From contig JAUIEM010000027.1 in the NCBI GenBank assembly GCA_030428695.1, forward strand, positions 1 through 39,372: 39,372 bases of DNA, written 5' to 3'. A program made the translations under genes and the position numbers. The notes below the pieces were generated by a model. That model had not been told where the DNA came from, did not search any database, and was given only the letters and a program-made list of their open reading frames with translations. Positions 1 to 7,578 of the stretch are shown here, piece after piece (positions within the stretch are counted from its first letter, which is position 1; every line of letters begins with the position of its first letter). Source of the stretch: a bacterium (GTDB lineage Bacteria > Planctomycetota > J058 > JAJDCP01).

Positions 1-1
1 G

Positions 2-571
2 GAGCCTCCGCCCTGGGCCGGCGCCGGCCCGGCCGCGCGCTGGCGGCTGCGGCGCGCCCTGGCCCACGGCCCCCACGAGCTGTGCGCGGCGCTGCTCGAC
101 GCCCTGTGGCGTCTGCCCGCGCCGGAGGGAGACGGGACCGCCGCGCCCGAGGAGCCCTTCGCCTACCCCTACGCGAGCGCCGCCAGCGGCCTGTTCGAGG
201 AGCTGCACGAGGGCTACCTCCCGAGCCTGGAGGGCGGGCCCGCCGCGGTCCTCGAGGCGCTGTGCGCGGGCCTGCGTGTGCGCGCCGCCGCGGGCCTGGT
301 CGCCGCCGCCCGGGCCCACCGCGAGCGGGCGACACGTGCCCTGCGGCGGACCGGAGAGGTCGACGAGCGCGTCCAGGCCTTCCGCACCCTCGCCGCCCGC
401 GAGCACGCGCGGCTCCTGCCCCGCGGCACGGTGCTGCCGGAGCGCGCGAGCGGCTGGACGGCGGCGGGCGACGAGCGCTTCGGGCGGCTGCTCCGCGAGC
501 GGCTGCTGCCCGGCCTGCAGGACGCGGGGAGGCGCGCGGTCGCCGGGATGCAGGCGCTGCTGGAGGGCTGA
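2..571 (+). CDS. 3' end of an unrecognised protein (open at the left edge)
   Basis: The frame is open from base 2 to a TGA at 569-571, giving 189 residues of an incomplete protein; the start lies outside the window. Nearly every third base is G or C in this frame, as in the confident genes nearby, whereas the overlapping frames lack that pattern. The visible part is rich in Ala, Arg and Leu and looks largely helical, with several Glu/Arg-rich stretches and no membrane segment, cysteine cluster or catalytic motif that I recognise. It ends in MQALLEG. The next gene on the same strand begins 245 bases later, beyond a promoter-like element and a repeat, so it probably belongs to a separate transcription unit. 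I cannot assign a function. Confidence 0.6.
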   Translation, partial: EPPPWAGAGPAARWRLRRALAHGPHELCAALLDALWRLPAPEGDGTAAPEEPFAYPYASAASGLFEELHEGYLPSLEGGPAAVLEALCAGLRVRAAAGLVAAARAHRERATRALRRTGEVDERVQAFRTLAAREHARLLPRGTVLPERASGWTAAGDERFGRLLRERLLPGLQDAGRRAVAGMQALLEG

Positions 572-588
572 GGGCGGCGCCGCCCGCT

Positions 589-618
589 TTGCTTCGCCGC
601 GCGCCGATGCGGTATGAT
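589..618 (+). promoter_or_regulatory. Possible sigma70-type promoter
   Basis: TTGCTT at 589-594 and TATGAT at 613-618 are separated by 18 bases. They lie just after the end of the leftmost gene and about 200 bases before the dehydrogenase at 817. The -10 box matches TATAAT at five of six positions, which is notable in DNA this GC-rich. No transcript evidence is available. Confidence 0.35.
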
Positions 619-683
619 CGCAGTCTTACTGACCTCAGCGTAGGTGCTGTCCCGCGAGGGGAGGTCAGTTCTCGAAGGACGAC

Positions 684-762
684 GGGAGGGGTGAACCCCT
701 CCCCTACATGTTTGTCCAACGACTGCTCGAAACCAATGTAGGGGCGGGGTTTACCCCCGCCC
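684..762. repeat. Inverted pair of ATGTAGGGG-type dispersed repeat units
   Basis: Unit 684-709 and unit 736-762 are near reverse complements. Each has the form ATGTAGGGG, then C or A, then GGGGTTYACCCC, then CCC. Each unit is itself palindromic around the central TT[TC]AC. A short outer inverted repeat, TGTCCAA (713-719) and TTGGACA (770-776), flanks the second unit. The same unit recurs at 31582-31635, so this is a dispersed element, probably REP- or MITE-like, in the gap before the dehydrogenase gene. Confidence 0.7.
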
Positions 763-816
763 GCCGATCTTGGACAGAACTTACGCGGAGCTCAGTATGC
801 TTCCCGAGGAGATGCG

Positions 817-1956
817 ATGGAATCCCTGAAGAACCGCGTCGCGATCGTGACGGGCAGCAGCCGCGGCGTCGGCCGCGCGTGCGCCCTCGCGCTCGCCCAG
901 GCCGGCTGCGACATCGTGGTCGCCGCCAAGTCGACCGAAGAGAAGCCCCGCCTGCCGGGCACGATCCACACGGTGGCGAAGGAGATCGAAGCCCTCGGCC
1001 GCCGCGCCCTCGCGGTCAAGACCGACGTGCGCAAGGAAGAGGACATCGACAACCTCGTCGCGCGCACCGTCGAGACCTTCGGGCGCGTGGACATCCTCCT
1101 CAACAACGCGGGCGCGCTGTGGTGGGAGAACATGCTCGACACGCCGGCCAAGCGCTTCGACCTGGTGCTGGACGTCAACGCCCGCGCCGCCTTCCTGCTC
1201 TCGCGCGCCTGCCTGCCGCACCTGATCGAGAACGGCTGGGGGCACATCATCAACATGTCCCCGCCGGTCGACGTCGCGGTCACGCCCGGCAAGATCGCCT
1301 ACTTCATCAGCAAGTTCGGCATGACCCTGATCGCCCACGGCCTGGCCGGCGAGGTCCGGGACCAGAACGTCGCCTGCAACGCCCTCTGGCCGGCGACCCT
1401 GATCGAGAGCCAGGCGACGAAGAACTGGGGGCTCGGCGGACCCTCCTCCTGGCGCAAGGCGGACATCCTCGCCGACAGCGTCGTCGCGATCTGCCAGAAG
1501 ACGCCCTCGGACTTCACCGGCCAGGCGCTGATCGACGAGGACTTCCTGCGCGCCGAAGGGGTCACGGACTTCGCGCGGTACAACTGCGTCGAGGGCGGCG
1601 AGCCGATGCGCATCCACGGGGCGGGCGCCGCCCTGCCGGGGGCGGAGCCCGCCGCCCCACGCGACCTCGCGATGCGCACCGCGGCGACCGAGCCCGAGCT
1701 CAAGGCCGCGAACAAGCCGCTGCCCCCCGACCACTGGCGCTGCCCGAGCTGCGGGGAGGCGGTCGCGGACACCTTCGACGCCTGCTGGAGTTGCGGAACC
1801 TCCGTCGACGGCACCCCCGACCCGAACTTCGAGCGCAAGCCGCAGGTGCTCGGGGAGTCGCCCCTCGAGCCGATCCTGCACATCCCCGGCCTCGACGAGA
1901 TCGGCAGCGAGAGCAGCGAAGACCTGAAGCCCGTCGTCGAGGATCCCCCGGAGTGA
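817..1956 (+). CDS. HSDL2-like short-chain dehydrogenase with C-terminal zinc ribbon
   Basis: 379 aa; ATG preceded by GAGGAG. The first ~255 residues are a classical SDR Rossmann fold. TGSSRGVGR (12-20) binds the dinucleotide, NNAG (96-99) is the structural motif, and Ser148, Tyr162 and Lys166 form the catalytic set. The NMSPP and CNALWPATLIES stretches resemble the HSDL2 branch rather than FabG. The human HSDL2 family carries an SCP2 lipid-binding domain at the C-terminus. Here that place is taken by a linker and a four-cysteine ribbon, WRCPSCGE...ACWSCG (Cys309, 312, 323, 326), then an acidic tail. The likely reaction is NAD(P)-dependent oxidation or reduction of a hydroxy/keto group; the substrate is unknown. 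It stands alone between promoter-like elements. Family call is firm, specificity is not. Confidence 0.88.
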   Translation: MESLKNRVAIVTGSSRGVGRACALALAQAGCDIVVAAKSTEEKPRLPGTIHTVAKEIEALGRRALAVKTDVRKEEDIDNLVARTVETFGRVDILLNNAGALWWENMLDTPAKRFDLVLDVNARAAFLLSRACLPHLIENGWGHIINMSPPVDVAVTPGKIAYFISKFGMTLIAHGLAGEVRDQNVACNALWPATLIESQATKNWGLGGPSSWRKADILADSVVAICQKTPSDFTGQALIDEDFLRAEGVTDFARYNCVEGGEPMRIHGAGAALPGAEPAAPRDLAMRTAATEPELKAANKPLPPDHWRCPSCGEAVADTFDACWSCGTSVDGTPDPNFERKPQVLGESPLEPILHIPGLDEIGSESSEDLKPVVEDPPE

Positions 1957-1994
1957 GGGCTTCCTGCGGGGCTTGAGCGACTCCGCCGCCCGGC

Positions 1995-2024
1995 TTGCAG
2001 GAGCGGCGGGGACCCTAGTACACT
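1995..2024 (+). promoter_or_regulatory. Possible sigma70-type promoter
   Basis: TTGCAG at 1995-2000 and TACACT at 2019-2024 are separated by 18 bases, the same geometry as the element at 589-618. It would serve the two-gene unit beginning at 2238 and leave a leader of roughly 200 bases. Inferred from sequence match only. Confidence 0.3.
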
Positions 2025-2237
2025 GTCCCGGTCCAGGAAACCCAATGGCCCGGCGCGCGCGCGCCGTGTCGTCGTTTCGGGGGAACACACGGCGGAGCTC
2101 TCCGAGGCTGGATCGAGAATGCCTGTGAGTCCCAGGCAGCCGGGGCACGAGGCAGGCTGGGCGAACGGCCGCAGATGTGCGCCGCGAGGCACGAGCGGTG
2201 CATGCCAGAGACTCCGCCAGAAGACGAAGGGATCACG

Positions 2238-3821
2238 ATGAGCGAAGGCGCGGACACCTCCGGCGAGCGGGAGCGGAAGCCCCCCGCCAAGCTTCCCAGC
2301 GGCCCCCCGGGGGCGAAGGCCGGGGACGCCGAGCGGCCCGCCCGGCTGCCGCAGGGTCCTCCTGGCGAGGAGGCGGAGGAGCGGCCGGAGAAGCTGCCGG
2401 ATGGTCCTCCGGGGAAGGGCGCGCCGAAGCTTCCTCCCGAAGACGCCGCCGAGGCGCGACCGGCGAAGCTGCCGGCGGGTCCTCCGGGGAAAGGCGCGCC
2501 GAAGCTTCCTCCCGACGACGCCGCCGAGGCGCGACCGGCGAAGCTCCCTGCGGGTCCTCCAGGGAAAGGCGCGCCGAAGCTTCCTCCCGACGACGCCGTC
2601 GAGGCGCGACCGGCGAAGCTGCCGGCGGGTCCTCCCGGGGCGAAGCAGGAGCATTCGCCGAAGCTGCCTGACGGCCCGCCCGGACGCAAGGGCGAGGCCA
2701 AGCCGGCGGCGCCACGCCCGCCGAAGTTGCCCGGCGGCCCTCCCGGGCGGGGGCGCAAGAAGCTGCCGGCGAGGATCCGCTGGACCCAGGTGCGGGCCGA
2801 TGTCGACGCCTGCCTGCCCCATGACGGCGACCACATCGACGAGGTCGGCATCGAGGTCGAGAGCGGCGGCCGCGTCAACGGCGACGTCTGCGCCCGGGCG
2901 GTCAAGGTGCTGCCGAACGCCTGCGTGACCGGCGCGGTGCTGGCGAGCGAGCGGGTCGACGTGCAGAACGGCACGGTCGAGGGCACCGTCGTCGCCGATG
3001 CGATCCGCAGCAACGGCCGCACCGGCGGGCTCCTGGCGCGCAAGGTCGAGCTCGCGCGCGGCGCCGACGTCCACGGCGACGTGCAGGCCGACGCGGTCGA
3101 GCTCGAGGGGGCGGTCACCGTCAGCGGCGTCCTCAGCTGCGGCGGCAGCGTGCACATCCCGCCCGGCTCGCGGGTCGGCGGCGTCGAGGCGGAGACCGTC
3201 AAGGTCGGACGCGGCAGCCGCATCGGCTACGTCAAAGCGAACGCGGGCCTCGAGCTCGAGGCCGACGTCCAGCTCGGCGACGCCGTCGCCACCCGGCTCC
3301 AGGCCTCGTCGGCCCTGCGTATCGGCAGCCTGCGGCTGACCGGCGACGAGCCGCTGCGGCTGCCGCAGGGCAGCCGCGTCGACCTGGTCGAGTGCCGCGG
3401 CGCGGTCGACGTCGAGAGCGAGGTCGAGCTGTCCGCCCTGCTGACCGACGGCGACGCCGAGGTGCGTAGGGACGCGGAGATCGGCAGCATCCTGCAGGCC
3501 CGCGGCGACGTCACCGTGCACCCGGGGGCCGCCGTGCGCGAGATCGTGTCGGCGGGCACCGTGTCGCTGTCTTCCGAGGGCGAGACCTCGATCGAGAGCT
3601 GCCTGGCCGTGCGCGGCATCGTCGGCCGCGAGGTCGAGCTGCGCGTCTCCGCCGACGGCACCGTCGTCCCGGACGGCCAGGCCGCCGGCCGGCTGGCCTC
3701 GCGGGCCCTGACCCCGGAGCTGTACCGCGCCTACCGCGAGGCCGGCGTGGCCGCCCTGCGGGTGCCCCTGCCGCCGGCAGCGGAGCCGGCCCGGCCGGGT
3801 GGACAGGAGGAGAGCGCATGA
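2238..3821 (+). CDS. KLPxGPPG-repeat protein with bactofilin-like beta-helix region
   Basis: 527 aa, starting at the ATG after GAAGGGA; an in-frame start upstream at 2175 lacks a good ribosome site. Residues ~15-180 carry eight copies of [KR]LPxGPPG, alternating in the middle with KLPP[DE]DA. This part is Pro/Gly-rich and probably disordered or extended. From ~185 to ~490 there is a short-period, Val/Gly-rich pattern (for example GGRVNGDVCARAVKVLPNACVTGAV) typical of the right-handed beta-helix of bactofilins and other polymer-forming cytoskeletal proteins, but about three times longer than a usual bactofilin core. No signal peptide is visible, so a cytoplasmic scaffold is likely. The last 4 bases overlap the next gene, a two-TM coiled-coil protein, suggesting a membrane-linked assembly. 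Function is inferred. Confidence 0.75.
   Translation: MSEGADTSGERERKPPAKLPSGPPGAKAGDAERPARLPQGPPGEEAEERPEKLPDGPPGKGAPKLPPEDAAEARPAKLPAGPPGKGAPKLPPDDAAEARPAKLPAGPPGKGAPKLPPDDAVEARPAKLPAGPPGAKQEHSPKLPDGPPGRKGEAKPAAPRPPKLPGGPPGRGRKKLPARIRWTQVRADVDACLPHDGDHIDEVGIEVESGGRVNGDVCARAVKVLPNACVTGAVLASERVDVQNGTVEGTVVADAIRSNGRTGGLLARKVELARGADVHGDVQADAVELEGAVTVSGVLSCGGSVHIPPGSRVGGVEAETVKVGRGSRIGYVKANAGLELEADVQLGDAVATRLQASSALRIGSLRLTGDEPLRLPQGSRVDLVECRGAVDVESEVELSALLTDGDAEVRRDAEIGSILQARGDVTVHPGAAVREIVSAGTVSLSSEGETSIESCLAVRGIVGREVELRVSADGTVVPDGQAAGRLASRALTPELYRAYREAGVAALRVPLPPAAEPARPGGQEESA
2376..2640 (+). repeat. 75-bp in-frame tandem repeat
   Basis: The block beginning GAGGCGCGAC recurs exactly 75 bases apart at 2451, 2526 and 2601, with a partial, more diverged copy before it. 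Each encodes a 25-residue unit with one KLPAGPPG and one KLPPDDA motif. The near identity of the copies points to recent expansion by slippage or unequal recombination. Confidence 0.85.
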
Positions 3822-5764
3822 ACGCGGCGAAGATTCCGACGATGGCCGCCAACCTCGAGGCCTCCGACGAGCGCCGGGCGCTGACGGCCTGCGCCCTGAG
3901 CGACGCCCACCGCGAGGCTTCCTTCCGGCGCATGCTGCGGCTCGGAGGGGGCGCCGCGCTGATCGTGATCGGTCTGCTCTTCCTCATCCTCGGCATCAGC
4001 GGCGCGGGGGCCTCTCCGGCCGGCGGCGCGCCGGCGGGCGACAGCCTCGCCGTCGCCGACTCCACCGCCGCCCCCGCGCCCGTCCCCGCCGACTCGGCGG
4101 CGGTCGCGGAGAGCGCCGCCTCCTCTGCCCCCTACGTGTCGCTGCTGACCGGGCTGATCATCGGCCTCCTCTGCATCGGCGGCGGGGGCGGCTGCATCTA
4201 CCTCGGCCTGCAGATCGGCGCGCCGGCGGTCGAGGCGGTCGAGCGCGGCAGCTGGCGGTTCTTCGTCCACCCGATCGGGGGCTCCGGGCGCGGCCTGGCC
4301 GACCCCCTGTCCTGCTCCGAGCACAACGAGCAGCGGGTCTCGATCTTCACGCTCCCGGACGATCTTCCCCAGCAGCCCTACGCCTTGCCGACAGACGCCG
4401 ACCCGGAGATCGCGCTGGTCGGTGCGATGGGCGGCCTGCGCGCCCAGCTCGAGAAGATCGAGGTGCGCGAGGTCGCCAACGCCTTTATCGCCGACCAGGG
4501 CCTGCTCAGCGAGGTCGCCTCCCTCGCCGAACGTGCCGCCCTCGGCGAGCCGGGCGGCGCGGCCACACCCGAGGCCCTCGGCAGCATCTCGACCTTCGCG
4601 GCGGAGAAGGAGCAGATCTCTTCGGCGCTGAAAACCCTCGAAGGCCGCTACATCGACCCCGTCGGCACGGTGCACGCCAGCCTGGAGTCGCACCTCAAGG
4701 TGCTCGAGAACCGTGCCCCCGCCAGCGACGGGCTGCCGAAGGCGCCGGCCCCCGCCGAGGCGGACTGGGAGCAGGCCCTGCGCAGCGGCATCCGCTCGCT
4801 CAAGGCCGAGCTCGAGCCGGCGACGAAGAAGCTGGAGAAGACCCGCGACGACACGGTGAGCAAAGCCCGCGCGGAGGAGAAGGAAGCCCGCGAGAAGGCG
4901 ACCGCGGCCTGTGACGCGACCGGGACGGACACGCGGCTGAAGAAGGCGAAGGAAGAGCTGGAGACGGCCGAGGACGCCGCCCGCAAGAGCGCCGCGAAGA
5001 AGAGCGCCAAGGAGGCCAAGGAGGCCGAGATCGAGCGCCTGAAGGCCGAGCCGAACCCGGCCGAGGCCGAGCCCGGCAAGAGCTCGCCGCTGCAGAAGAT
5101 CGGCACCCTGCGCAAGGAGCTCGAGGCCCTCGGCGAGGTCGACGCCCAGGCGGCGAAGGACAAGGAGGCCGTCGAGCAGGCCGAGCAGGCCGTCGAGGCC
5201 GCGAAGAAGGCGCGGAAGGAAGCCGAGAAGGCGCGCGACGAGGCGATCGAGAAGGCCGAGCGCGAGGCGAAGGAGACCGTCGAGAAGGCCGAGAAGACCT
5301 GCCGCGAGGCGATCGAGAAGCTCGAGGAGCCGATCGCCGAGCTCAAGCAGCAGGCCGCCAGCCTCCTCGCCCATCAGCGCGAGCACGCCGCGCCGAAGCC
5401 GCCGCGTCCCCCCCAGGGCATGCTCGAGCGCGCCCTGGCCTGGCGCCGCGACGGCCTGGCCGAGGTCCACCAGCACGCCCAGGAGGCCGCGCGCCGGCTA
5501 CAGAAGGTGCTCGGCGAGACCTCCGGCAAGCTCGAGACCGCGCAGCTCTCCGGCCAGAGCTTCCCCTTCGAGAGCCTCGACGTGCCCGTCTACCGCATCC
5601 GCGGCAACTTCGGCAGCAGCGGCGGAGACTGGGAGCGGGTCTACGTCCCGGGCGAGTACTCCGGCGTCAACGACACGCCGAGCTTCCAGCCCCTCGCCCA
5701 CCTGATGCAGCGCGTCCGCGCGGGGCTGTCGCACGACCAGCTGCAGCTGGAGACGCTCGGGTAG
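3818..5764 (+). CDS. Two-TM membrane protein with long coiled coil
   Basis: 648 aa; the ATG overlaps the upstream stop (ATGA), so translation is probably coupled. Transmembrane segments lie at about 43-61 and 106-131, joined by an Ala/Pro/Ser-rich loop of about 45 residues. A globular stretch follows (~140-300). Then comes a long charged heptad-like region (~320-510) rich in Lys-Glu-Ala repeats such as KAEKTCREAIEKLEE. The C-terminal ~80 residues (SFPFESLDVPVYRIRGNFG onward) look folded again. I do not recognise a named family. Being paired with the bactofilin-like protein suggests a membrane anchor or organiser for that polymer, which is inference from position alone. Confidence 0.75.
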   Translation: MNAAKIPTMAANLEASDERRALTACALSDAHREASFRRMLRLGGGAALIVIGLLFLILGISGAGASPAGGAPAGDSLAVADSTAAPAPVPADSAAVAESAASSAPYVSLLTGLIIGLLCIGGGGGCIYLGLQIGAPAVEAVERGSWRFFVHPIGGSGRGLADPLSCSEHNEQRVSIFTLPDDLPQQPYALPTDADPEIALVGAMGGLRAQLEKIEVREVANAFIADQGLLSEVASLAERAALGEPGGAATPEALGSISTFAAEKEQISSALKTLEGRYIDPVGTVHASLESHLKVLENRAPASDGLPKAPAPAEADWEQALRSGIRSLKAELEPATKKLEKTRDDTVSKARAEEKEAREKATAACDATGTDTRLKKAKEELETAEDAARKSAAKKSAKEAKEAEIERLKAEPNPAEAEPGKSSPLQKIGTLRKELEALGEVDAQAAKDKEAVEQAEQAVEAAKKARKEAEKARDEAIEKAEREAKETVEKAEKTCREAIEKLEEPIAELKQQAASLLAHQREHAAPKPPRPPQGMLERALAWRRDGLAEVHQHAQEAARRLQKVLGETSGKLETAQLSGQSFPFESLDVPVYRIRGNFGSSGGDWERVYVPGEYSGVNDTPSFQPLAHLMQRVRAGLSHDQLQLETLG

Positions 5765-5793
5765 GCGTGGCTGCGTTGGTTGACCAGGGTCGT

Positions 5794-5929
5794 GGGGGAA
5801 TCGGGGCCGCAGGTCCAGCTTCCTGGACCGGCGTTCTTGCGGTCGTTTCCGATCCCGATCCCGATCCCGACTGAAGTCAGGCAGGGACTTCCGTGGCGGG
5901 CCATCGTCATTCTGGCCGATCGCGGAGTC
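5794..5929 (+). repeat. Direct repeat copy 1 (hairpin element)
   Basis: It runs from GGGGGAATCGGG to GATCGCGGAGTC and matches copy 2 at roughly nine bases in ten. It contains a perfect 7-bp hairpin, GGTCCAG-CTTC-CTGGACC, near its start, three GATCCC units, and a second hairpin, GAAGTC...GACTTC, after them. Confidence 0.85.
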
Positions 5930-5987
5930 GTCCTGAAGGGGCGGGGACAACGTCGTCCCTGCCAGCCTTTCTGACACGGCAATGGTT

Positions 5988-6122
5988 GGGGGAATCGGGA
6001 TCGCAGGTCCAGCTTCCTGGACGGCTCTCTTGCGGTCTTTTCCGATCACGATCCCGATCCCGACGGAAGTCAGGCAGGGACTTCCGTGGCGGGACATCGT
6101 CAGCCTGGCCGATCGCGGAGTC
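5988..6122 (+). repeat. Direct repeat copy 2 (hairpin element)
   Basis: Same order of parts as copy 1, offset by about 194 bases. Both loops are conserved, and the second stem (GAAGTC...GACTTC) is identical, while the closing base pair of the first is altered. It ends 9 bases before the stop codon of the minus-strand gene. The base before copy 1 and copy 2 is also loosely alike (TGAC...GGGGGAATC), so the true unit may be ~25 bases longer. Confidence 0.85.
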
Positions 6123-6130
6123 CCGTCCGC

Positions 6131-6796
6131 CTAGCTCACCGGCGGCAGGAACAGCGGCGGGGCGTCGTCTTCGGGGATGATGGTCGTCGCGTTCGCGGGC
6201 GGCTTCAGGCGCCCCTCGCGCGCGAGCTTCTGCATGCGGCGCGAGCCGGCGGGGGTCGGTCGCGGCATCGAGATCGACCGCGCCGGACGCACCAGCCGGG
6301 TCGGGATGGCCGGGTTCTTCTCGGTCTTCGCGCCGATGGGCTCCAGCCCGTTGCGCGCCGAGCGCGGGCGGGCGAAGCCCGGAGTGAGGGCGTTCCCCCC
6401 GCCGACCACGGCGTCCGGCTTCAGCTCGTTGGTCACGACCTGCTGGCGGACGGTGCGTCGGCGCGGGGCCCGGAAGCTCGCGTCGTAGCTCGCGCTGTAG
6501 CGGCCGCTCTCCGTCTTCGCCTTGGGATGGCGGGCCTTCGGACCGCGCAGGGCGGACAGCTCCTTGGTCTTCTCGCGCGGCGCGAGCGGCGCCGCGGGCG
6601 GCAGGGCCTTCCCGCTGTTCTCCTTGCCGTCCTTCTGGATCGCGGGCAGCCGCACCGTGCGCCGCCGGGCCATCCCGGAAGGCGGCGGAAGTCGCGGGAC
6701 CGCGGGGTCGGAGCCCCAGTTGGCGGGCGGCGGGGAGGATGGAGTTCGTGCGGACACGGCGCGCCTCGCGAGCAGAAGGGTCGGTGCTGGCATCAT
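6131..6796 (-). CDS. Basic, proline-rich protein of unknown function
   Basis: About 221 aa from the ATG at 6796; a second ATG follows immediately and a TTG at 6820 is also possible. No strong ribosome site marks any of them. The protein is rich in Arg, Lys, Pro and Ala with little hydrophobic core, and reads as largely disordered: RRRTVRLP, RAPRRRTVRQQVV and RLVRPARSI are typical pieces. The first residues (MPAPTLLLARRAVSA) might be a weak export signal, but the hydrophobic run is short. It ends in PPLFLPPVS. It is divergent from the gene at 6913. A true gene is favoured by codon bias and the clean stop; function unknown. Confidence 0.5.
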   Translation of the reverse strand: MMPAPTLLLARRAVSARTPSSPPPANWGSDPAVPRLPPPSGMARRRTVRLPAIQKDGKENSGKALPPAAPLAPREKTKELSALRGPKARHPKAKTESGRYSASYDASFRAPRRRTVRQQVVTNELKPDAVVGGGNALTPGFARPRSARNGLEPIGAKTEKNPAIPTRLVRPARSISMPRPTPAGSRRMQKLAREGRLKPPANATTIIPEDDAPPLFLPPVS

Positions 6797-6912
6797 CGGT
6801 GATAGCAGTTCGGGGCGCAAGCTGCCAGCCCCCCCGCGCGAGCCCCCGAGGATAGCGCTGGCCCGGGGCCGCTGGCTGTGATAGCTTGGAAATTTGCGAG
6901 GATGGAAAGGTC

Positions 6913-7578
6913 ATGGATCGACGCGCGGTCTTCTACACCTGCGGACACGTCGCGCGACCCGACCGCGACGGCACCTGGCGCATGGTCAGTGATCCCGCCC
7001 AGCCGATCGTCAAGGACCCCCTCGCCGTCCCCGGCCGCGAGCGCGTCGCCGAGCTGCGCACCAGCGTCCTCGGCCAGAGCTTCGAGATCCGCCACGGCGA
7101 GGTCGTCCTCAGCTCCCAGGCCTCGGTGCTCGAGCGCCTGGCGGAGCGGCGGCTGCCCGAGGCCGAGGCCGAGCCCGCCAGCATCGCCCTGCGCGGCCTG
7201 GTCTATCACCTCAAGGGCATCATCACCAGCTACGCCCGCGTCCAGCGCGAGCTGATCCCGATCGTCGCGGCGACCCGCGCGGCCGGGCAGAAGCTCGAGG
7301 GCATCCTGACCCCGGCGGTCGACGATGCCCACCATGAGTGGACCGCCCTGAGCGCCCACCTCCAGCGCCTCGAGCGCGACCCCCCGCACCCCGGCATTCA
7401 GCCCCGGCGCATGGCCTTCGACGCGAGCATCGCCGGCTTCCCCCGCTTCCGCCTGCCCCTCGGCGACGCGCTGCGCAAGGAGGATCCCGGCTGGGACCTG
7501 CTGCTCGAGGCCCGCGCCCAGGTCGCCGCCGCCCTCGACGAGCTCGAGCTGCGCTGGCGGCAACGGAGCGCGTCGTGA
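6913..7578 (+). CDS. Unknown 221-aa protein coupled to the TetR regulator
   Basis: I start it at the ATG at 6913, where GGA lies 6 bases and GAGG about 11 bases upstream; a TTG at 6886 would add nine residues. The protein begins MDRRAVFYTCGHVARPDRDGTW, continues with a short-strand region to about residue 70, and then becomes mainly helical. A moderately hydrophobic helix (~90-125) contains ALRGLVYHLKGIITSYARV. There is no signal peptide or obvious catalytic motif, and I know of no matching family. Its stop overlaps the GTG start of the TetR gene, so it heads the six-gene run that includes the DUF1835 paralogs. It could be a ligand-binding or accessory partner of the regulator, but nothing in the sequence proves that. 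Confidence 0.75.
   Translation: MDRRAVFYTCGHVARPDRDGTWRMVSDPAQPIVKDPLAVPGRERVAELRTSVLGQSFEIRHGEVVLSSQASVLERLAERRLPEAEAEPASIALRGLVYHLKGIITSYARVQRELIPIVAATRAAGQKLEGILTPAVDDAHHEWTALSAHLQRLERDPPHPGIQPRRMAFDASIAGFPRFRLPLGDALRKEDPGWDLLLEARAQVAAALDELELRWRQRSAS

Larger units (their letters stand above)
5765..6130. other. Gene-free stretch holding a duplicated hairpin element
   Basis: No convincing gene lies here. Short open frames encode only strings such as IPIPIP or RDRDRDR from the GATCCC hexamer runs. The space is filled by two direct copies of a ~136-bp element plus a 58-base spacer. It separates the end of the coiled-coil gene (plus) from the end of the basic unknown protein (minus), so it may also act as a transcription end for both. 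Confidence 0.7.

Noticed and set aside
2451..2640. Possible CRISPR-like array from regularly spaced repeats
   Set aside because: The 75-bp copies are directly adjacent without unique spacers and lie in frame inside a protein gene.
5641..6180. Short frames in the direct repeats reading IPIPIP or RDRDRDR
   Set aside because: They are translations of the GATCCC hexamer run and differ between the two copies; no ribosome site or coding bias.
6797..6912. TetR operator in the divergent gap
   Set aside because: GATAGC occurs three times, but I saw no convincing palindrome of suitable length, so no operator is claimed.
7338..7574. Longer start for the TetR gene at 7338
   Set aside because: The extra residues are Pro/Arg-rich shadow sequence of the 221-aa gene; the GTG at 7575 overlaps the stop and begins at the normal TetR N-terminus.
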